64,000 nucleotides of DNA from Antedon mediterranea (lineage: Eukaryota > Echinodermata > Crinoidea > Comatulida > Antedonidae): assembly GCF_964355755.1 (NCBI RefSeq), contig NC_092679.1:22134432-22198431 (forward strand). The letters run 5' to 3'. Both the position numbers and the translations under genes were made by a program. Under the pieces are notes generated by a model. That model searched no databases. It was not told where the DNA came from and saw only the letters and a list, made by a program, of their open reading frames with translations. This document shows positions 11,301-20,300 of the stretch, piece after piece. The stretch's first letter is position 1. Each line of letters opens with the position of its first letter.

Positions 11301-14300
11301 CAGGTTAGTACAAAGTTATTGATGACGTCAACGTCAATTACTTTCGACAAGACATGCAAGGTAATCGATTTGAATTTAATTATTAATCAATCAACCAATT
11401 AAGCAGAGTAGAGGAAAGATCGATTGAATATAACTTAGAACTTACTAAAATTAATGATAATTTTGAATATCAAATTGTTTTTATATAGATATACGGTTAC
11501 CGTAAGATCAACGGATTTAGCAGGAAACTTTATAGACCAGGAACTCACTTTTCAAGTAACTGATGGAAATGATCCACCCACCGGAGTGACGGTATGTATA
11601 CCATAACCACCATAAATGTGCCCATGTATGGAAATTGTATATCGCACTAGTTGAAAGTCTTAGAGCACATTGTTGTTGTGAACCGAGCATTATAGTATAA
11701 TGACGAATATGTTCTGTTTTTTAGATTTCAAACGATAGAGTTTCCGAGAATAGCATTGTTAACACCGCTGTTGGGTTTCTTCAAGCCGTGGACCAAGATA
11801 CGGGGCAGTTATATACATACTCCCTTGTCGATAACGCTCACGGAAGATTCAGGCTCTCGGACAATTTTCTACAAGTAAGACAATTTGAATATTTGTTAGT
11901 TTAAAAACTAAAACTAAAGGTCTATTTTGTACTAGGAAACTTTAACGAACTTTTGTTAGGAAACCTTAAGTTTGGTTAAGGTGTACGACTTCCGTTGCAC
12001 TTTGCCAAAGTTTGTCAACTATACTATTTTACAGACGGCTATGACAAATGTCGAATGCGAACTACTCTTCAACGACGCATGTTTTAACTATGGCACGCAA
12101 ACATACCATGACGTCATAGTATCGGTTCAAGATAACGGTAATCCGATGAAGATCGAGTACCATACTCTCAGAATACACATTGAAGAACCAAGCCAGATAC
12201 CTGTAAATCTACAAATATCATCTAAGGTGATTCAAGAGTCTTCCGCAACAGGTATGTTGTTTTCCTAAATTGTTAGATTAGTGGCAACGAGCTCGGCTGT
12301 CTGATTCTCGATTCGCCAATTACTTTTAGTACGGTGGTACACGCAATTTCATTTAAAGCTCGGTTCCCACTAGGACTCAACGTAAGGACATAGACGCAAC
12401 GCAAGTGAGTTGACCAATCACACGTGACTGTTCGAGTAATCCATCGCTTGAGATTGGACAAATCACTTTGCGTTGCGTTACGTCCTTGCGTTACGTCCTA
12501 GTGGGAACCAAGCTTAACAGAGGTTCGTCAAAGAAAATCCAACGATTGGCAATGTGCCGCAATGCATTACATGAATGAAATTTCTTGGAAAAGTAGACTA
12601 ACTGAATGCTTGACATTATGGGAGCAGGCTGGTTCCTCCTCCTTCCCTCGACTTTATTCCCGCACATTTCCAGTCATATGTTTAACTCTAAGTCATTAGA
12701 AGCGAGCAAGCATTCAAAGTAAGTTCTTGTTTGTTTTTTTTCCAGGTACTGTGATTGGTGTTGTATCCACAGACGACACCAATGAAGGCATTCGGTATGT
12801 CTACAGTCTGATCGACAATTATGGCGGTTTGTTCAAGATTGATCCAACAACTGGTGCCATTATCTTACAAGATTCTACGCGTATTAACTACGCAACGCAA
12901 AGCGCGTATCCAATACAAGTAATGGGTGTTGATCAAAACGACCCGACACATACAGTAGGTCACAACAATGTTTTTTTTTGTCTTTCGTGGGAGCAACCAT
13001 TTTATTTCCTCTCTTTTTTAATTACGTAAGGTATCGATACTCTTACATATAAGTTGACACAATTGATAAGAATGAATGTGTTAAAATGCCAATACAGTAC
13101 TACCAATGTTTGTACCGAAATGAATAGCTCTACATTTTATAATTCCGATCAGTTGTGTAAAATTTACTTTGCAGATCACTAAAGAGTTTGTACTAGAAGT
13201 ATCCCAGAGGAGCAACTCGCCGTCTACGAGTGTTGCAATCCTATCGACATCCGAGACTGAGAACTACCCCGTTAATGAACCAATCATAGAGCCCGGTACT
13301 CAATCAGGTCGGTATACATACGAATAGATCATTATGATAAATAAGTAAATCTCGATGGTGTAAAGAATAAAGATATACTAAGATCAAGCCAATCTAACAG
13401 TTAACTCGTAACAGTCTTTTGATCTTATGTCTGGCTGCGTCAGTGACTGGACATGTGCAGTTATTGGACATGTGCACGTAAAAACTTGCGGTGCAGTTAG
13501 ACCGGCAAATAAGTTTAAACAATGGTTTTGCTTTGTATTTTTTCAGGCCAAGTAATTGGAACTGTTGTTGTGTATGACTATGAGATTGGAGATGTATCCA
13601 TCGAGGTTGAAGGAGGGAACGGTCTTTACGAAACAAGAAAACTCTATTGCAGTCCAGTCAACGGACATGAAATGGTAAGTTGCAAAATAAAGCATGAGCA
13701 TTTAATAGTTTTATTTTCATCAATTATCGACGATATAAATAGTTGAAACTACATATATATCTGCCATTAGTGAAAACTAATCACACCAGAGTAACGAAAC
13801 ACGATCATAGTATCATGAAATTCAATAAACTATGATTAACATGACAATTTATGTTTTAAAGGGTTACAGAACAGTTTGTGCATATGATTTATACGTCACA
13901 AGCGACTTCACCAGTACGTCAGAAGGGAGTACCATTACAATGGCCTCAACTAACAGCGTTGGTAAGACGACTAGGCATACGTACAACATCGGAGTCGCAT
14001 CAAGTGGTGTACAGGAATCGACGGATGCCATGGTAACTGCGCATGCGACGACTGCACCTCGAGTAACGCCAAATCCACCAGTACGTCTTTTTTTTTATGT
14101 TAAAGGGTATCTCCGGGTTTGGAATTTCTATTGTGTATTAAAATACCTTTGCAACTTATTGTTCGACAAGCGTCGAAGCAGCATGAGCATTGTGAAATAA
14201 GGTTCTTAAAAAAGTTAATGTAGCCGATTATCCACTAGGCGAATTCCAACACTTCGCAGATGAAAAATCGCGTTACCCTTTCCACTACAAGAGTGAATAG

Positions 14301-17300
14301 GCCTAAAACTACCAGATTGTTAGGCCCTAAAGTCGAATAAGTTTACAGGAAATAACAAACTCTTACCTTTCACATTTCAGATGTTAGTCTTTTCTGGTGA
14401 TTCTAGTCCGTCAGAATCTCTTTCCAGCAACACGCCAATCGGTTCCATCACAACGACCGATTTCTTTAACCAATACACATACAGAATTGTAGGTGATACA
14501 GATAATATATTCCAATTACAAGACAATGTGTTATATCTATCCTCTGCGGCTCAACTCGATTATGAAACAGCGAGCAGACACGAAGTAACAATACAAGCGG
14601 TCCAGAATGGTAATCCATCGAATACAATACAGATGACGTTTAGCTTTCAAGTGGAGGATACCAATGAAGCTCCCACAAGTATTCATTTTTCAAACAATCA
14701 GGTATACGTCACAAATTCGTTTATGAATATAGCACAGCCGAATTTTGTTTAATCCCAGTGGATACTTTTTGCGATTATAAATACAATGAACTTCCTATGT
14801 CGTTTTAACAAAATATTTCCTTATTTCTATTCTGATAAGATGAAAATATCTTTTCTTAAACGTAGGTTGAATTCGGTGCATCAGTTGGTACCAGAGTTTC
14901 TACTATATCTGTTAACGATCCTGACAATGCTGATGGATTGGTTCAAGATTCGAATTGCTTTATTACCAGTGACGATAGCGGTGTATTCACAATAAATGGA
15001 CATTCACTAGAGGTTTGTAAATACCATAATAGTTGTATACACTTTCACTGTGATCCCGTGTTTAGTCTTAGTTACCCGGGTTGGTCTCAATGGCACGGCT
15101 ACCGCTAACATTGGTAGGTATTAACTTGCACGGGTAAATAACTAAGCATAATTCCTATGTAATATGTTTATGAAGAGTGCTAGAACTAAAGCTGTGTTCG
15201 GACTTCACGTGTAACCTAAATTATTCGTGTAACTCCGACCTTTTGTATTTCCCTCCAAGACAACAAGACCATTAATTCCAGGCCAGTCAATCTACTTCCT
15301 CCAAGTACGTTGTGTTGACAGTGGGACACCAGCGATGTACGTCGATAGTCAGCTTGTTATAGACGTCCTGGTGGACGACCCGATACAAATAGACGTGATT
15401 CTTACGGATTACATACCATTTGAAGAGAACGTTGATCCGTTACCAATTGGAACGTTTCACGTCATAGACGCAGCTACCGGGCAGCCAATCACAGATACGG
15501 TAAGTAATCAATTTTACTATTTCTATTTCGAATTCAATATAGGCCTACTAAGCGCAAATGAGCATACACGGATTTTTCCAGTTTTATTAATTTCAATAGT
15601 TTTTTTAGAAAATAACATATTAAAAACTTCTTATTTTAAAGAACTTTGAATATTTCATGATGTTTATGGGAGAAAGAGTCCCATTGACTGTCGAAGGCGA
15701 TCAGCTTTGGACGACAGGTCCTCTCAATTACGAAGAATTGCCCAAGATTGACGTCACTATTCACGCGCGCGGTACGGATAGTTACGGTCGTGAGTTGACA
15801 ACTGCGCAAGTGTTTCAGGTACGTATTAAAACCATAATTTATTTACAGCAACAGAAAGTTTTCGATTTTAGCCGACCGACGTCATACCTAGGTCAGGTCA
15901 ATCGATGTGTCGTCGGTCGTCAACACATCTTTGCGCAGGTTGTGTTACGTTGCGTCGGTAGTGGGAACCAAGCTGTAGACGTAACTTCAATATATGATCT
16001 TATGTAACCCAGGTTGATGTTTTGGACGTGTGGGAAGAACCAACAACAATTCACTTTGAAACGACAAACACACATATAACTACTGAAAGTAAAAATGGTG
16101 ACGTCATTGGAACTTTTGTCCCAACTGGCGAGGACACAGATTACAGTGACGTTGTGTTTACAGTTACTGGTGTCGAAAGTGCAGGGTAAGTACACATTTT
16201 ATTATAGTAAAACCTTTATTCACGGGACGTACTCCTATTCAGGTGACATACTCCTATTCAGGGAACATACTCCTATTCAGGTGATGTACTCCTATTCAGG
16301 AAATACTCCTATTCACGAGACACAGTATTCTGTGAGCTTGGGGACAGCGAACGAATGAGGGGTACTGTTCGTGTTTTAACACTGTGGCCAACCCACGGGG
16401 ACATCCTTATTCAGAGGACACATCTATTAGGGGACACTTTCTGTCAAATAAACGAGAGGCAATATGTTGTAACACTGCGAAACCCCACTATTCAGGAGAC
16501 ACTCTTATTAAGGGGACACTTAGTGTAGAAATTATGGACTGTTTAGTCCAGAAAGTGTTCCATTAATAGGGTTATACTGCACATTACAATGCATTTTTTT
16601 CATTTGGAGGCGACACAAGTATTAAAAAAAATCATTACTAATTTTACAGTGACATTACAGACCCAAATCTTCTTGATCTCGTGACAATGGATGGAAACGT
16701 ACTGCGCATGGGCGAAGGAATAGACTACGTTTCGTTCGATGGCGACTCGGAAGAGTACGTCATTTACATCACTGCTTCTAGTACCAGTGATCCAAACTGG
16801 AACACTGAACTTGTACACGAGATGGAGATCTTTAGGATTAACCATCCACCGACAGATATTACAATTGACAATGCTGTGGTATGTTATGATGCGTAAAACT
16901 ATATTTTCAATAACTTTCTACACACAATATTGATGATTCAATTACATAAGCAGGGTTTTGACTTTGTTTAAAGTACCATTGGTTTTCTTATGGTTTCTTT
17001 CTAAAGGTTGGTTCCCACTAGAACGTAACGCAGAGACGTAAACGCAACGCAAGCGTTTTAACCAATGACAAGCGAAGTTATAGACAGTTAGCACTCACAA
17101 GCGAATAAGCCATCGCTTGTGATTGGTCAATTCACTTGCGTTGCGTCGCTAGTGAGAACAACGCTTAATGTAATAAAAAATGTTGTGAGCTTAGCACTAT
17201 ATTTTCAATAACTTTCGACACAAATATATTGGTTATTCGGTACAACTACACAAGCAGAGTTTTGACTTTGTTTAAAGTATCATTGTTTTTTTACTGTTGC

Positions 17301-20300
17301 TTTTTAAGGTAATGGAAAATGTTGCGATCGGAACTCATGTAGGATACTTAATGATAGTTGATCCAGATATTGATGAAGAGGCCACTTGCCAGGTTCTAAA
17401 TACAAACCAAGTTCCATTTGATGTAAGACAGATATATAGTTTGGGTGATAATTTTACCAGGGAGTTGATTTTACTTAGACGTTGGAGTCGACACCATGTT
17501 GCTTCAAATATTAATGCATTTTAGAAGTTCGGTGTCGACGCCAGGTTGTTCAAAACATTTCCGTAGACGTTTGGATTCAATGCCAGGTGGCTCCAAAACA
17601 TTGCAGACGTTTCGAGTCGTCGACGCCCGGTCGCGATATTTCTTTTCGTACATAAGTTGAGGACCCCTCGTGAAACGTCACAAAATAAACATGAATATTC
17701 ATTAGTCATATCCATAAGGTGTGACGTAAGAATCGAGCTAACTACAATTCGCTATTGTAAACGATTTCTGTCGAGCCGTCTGTGTAGTCGAGTGGATAAG
17801 ACTATGGACTTTACATGTCGATGTATGGGGTTCGACTCCCATGAGCTACTTCTTTTACTTTATAGTGAGAGAGAGATTATTTGGAGGGTTAGGTTTAGTT
17901 ATATTTAGGAAGTAGTTTGGCTATCTTTCACATGGGGTCCCCAACTTATGTACGAAAAGAAATATCGCCGCCCGGTCACTCCACCACACGTTGATGTAGA
18001 CCTTTGCCTCAATGCCATATCGCTCACAACGCCAGGTGATAGATACAAACTTTAATGTAGACGCTTGGATTCAACGCCATGTGGCTCAAAACGTTTATGA
18101 AGACGCTTGGATTCAACGCCATGTGGCTCAAAACGTTTATGAAGACGCTTGGATTCAACGCCATGTGGCCGGCTCCAAACGTTTATGAAGACGCTTGGAT
18201 TCAACGCCATGTGGCTCCAAACGTTTATGAAGACGGTTGGATTCAACGCCATGTGGCTCAAAACGTTTATGAAGACGTTTTGAACCGACGCCAGGCACGT
18301 CAATACATTCTATTTCTTACAATTTACGTCAAAGCATAAATATTTTGTTTTATTGTTTTAATTTCAGATTGCTGATTCAAACGAGCTTATAACGTCGGGT
18401 CCTTTGGATTTTGAAACCTTTCACATCAATTTGGTTGAGGTAATACATACATTAGGCCTACATTCGAAAATGACCAATTATGGTAATGGCGAGTTAGTGT
18501 TTTGTCTGTTACCACGTCATTTTGTCTTCGCAGATAGAATGCAGCGATTCCGATGGCTTATCCTTGACTAAGACGATCGAAATCAGCATTAAAAATGTTC
18601 TAGAATCTCCAAGCTTTCTAAGTCTAAGCAAACTTGAGGTCAACGAAGACGCACATGAAGGAGAGAGTGTAGGTCAAGTGTACAGCCTCATAGAACAGGG
18701 TCATTGGGTGAGGTACAGCATAGTTCAGGAGGATGTTCCGTTTGACATCGCGGGAAATAACACGTTGGTGCTCACAGATACAGTGAACTACGAAGATGTT
18801 TCAAGATACGATATTACGGTTGCTGCCGAATTGGGAGACAATCCGTCGCTTGTAACTTATGCAAACTTCTCGATCACGGTAAGGCAATCAAACAATCAGA
18901 AGGCTACACTAATACTTTTTTTATATTATATATATTACTTTAAATAATTATATATTAGTTTGTACACTCACATTATCAACTTCATTTCTAGAGCTCTGTC
19001 TACACTATCAAAGTAGTTTGACAAGAAAATGTGATTTGCCTAAATATGGTGGTGATATTTAAAGTAATTTTAATATTTTCAGGTTCAGGATCTTAACGAC
19101 CCACCAACGTCTATCCAGCTCTCTCCAAGTAGCTTTTCCATTCCAGAGAATGCTATTGATGGTACGGTTGTCGGATCTTTCACCACAATAGACGAAGACG
19201 ATGGACAAAGTCATGAATACCGTATACTATCAGATGTACAATTAACTGGTATGTATTATTAGACATATTTCAGGTATTATGTTGGAAGTTTTTTAGACCA
19301 GAATAGTTGTTATCGCTTCCATTAATGACCTTTACTTTCGGAAAAGAGAGGTAGTAATTTATACAAAAGATTAATATTCGCTTATATCTTCAGTATACAT
19401 GGTTAAGTTCACACAGAACTATGCTTGATGATGATTAACGTTCGTCCTTCCTCTACCATCCCGAAAACTCACTGTTCACACGTAGTACGACGAACACCAT
19501 AAGACAGTATCCATAACGCTTCTAATTCTTTTAGTCAACTGCCAATCTCATATTCCAACGCGATGACTGATTTAAGGTCCATTTACACTTGGCCTCTAAA
19601 ATGTTGATAAGCATCGAATGTATAGTAACTTTTACTAAATCTTTTCTTGAATGTGTCAATATTAGGTGCGTTTCGAATTGAAGGAAACCAACTAGTCATC
19701 GTGGAAGGCAGTGCCATAGATTATGAAAGACATCAATACATTGATCTTCTCATACAAACAGTTGATGATGGAAATCCAGTCCACTCATTTAAGGTATCGA
19801 CCCTAATTGTGTCAATTTGTTCCAGTAATATCTATAAAATTAGAGGGAAATTGCGATTGGATCGATTGGGTATACCGCTGGTGGTGGTGCTAGTTTTCCT
19901 ATGTTTAAACAGTATCTTATCAATAGTTATTTGGTTTAAAAAATAACGGAATAACTAATTAATTCGCTTTTTAATTTCAGGAAATGATACGTATACGAGT
20001 TATTGATACAGGGGAACCACCACAAGACATCATCTACCAAACACCAACACTTCCTGAGAACAGTCCAGCAGGAACATTGGTGACGCGAATTCTGGTCGAT
20101 GATCCAGACAAAAACGAAGAACACACCTGCTCTATCATTAGAACAGACATTCAGTCTGGTCTATTTGACGTAATCAGGACGTCGAATAATGATATTAGGT
20201 TGGTTGTGGCAGAAGGAGGTGATATTGATTACGAGACCAGACCATACCATCGCGTGGAAGTGGAATGTGGAGATGGTTACAACTGGATTCGTAAGGTACG

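Noticed and set aside
10841-11345. Regularly spaced array that could be mistaken for a CRISPR or for tandem exons
   Set aside because: Eukaryotic context, whole-unit tandem repeat without unique spacers; units lack acceptors and contain stops, so neither reading holds.
15282-15286. Acceptors at 15281 and 15286 for exon 16 of the chimeric gene
   Set aside because: The first breaks the frame. The second keeps it but loses about nine residues; the acceptor before 15260 gives TTRPLIPGQS, which fits the repeat pattern and phase.
17423-17523. Read-through of the exon 17309-17422 frame to 17521
   Set aside because: Using the GAT|GTAAGA donor joins PFD to IADSNELITS, matching the parallel PFDIAGNNTLVLTD in the next repeat; read-through sequence does not fit a cadherin repeat.
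17776-17850. Possible tRNA gene
   Set aside because: A- and B-box words are present, but the acceptor stem does not pair, the T stem is imperfect, and it lies within a TIR element; called tRNA-like only.
18052-18339. Overlapping 83-86 codon frames on both strands with 14-residue repeats
   Set aside because: Product of the 42-bp minisatellite inside an intron of the chimeric gene.
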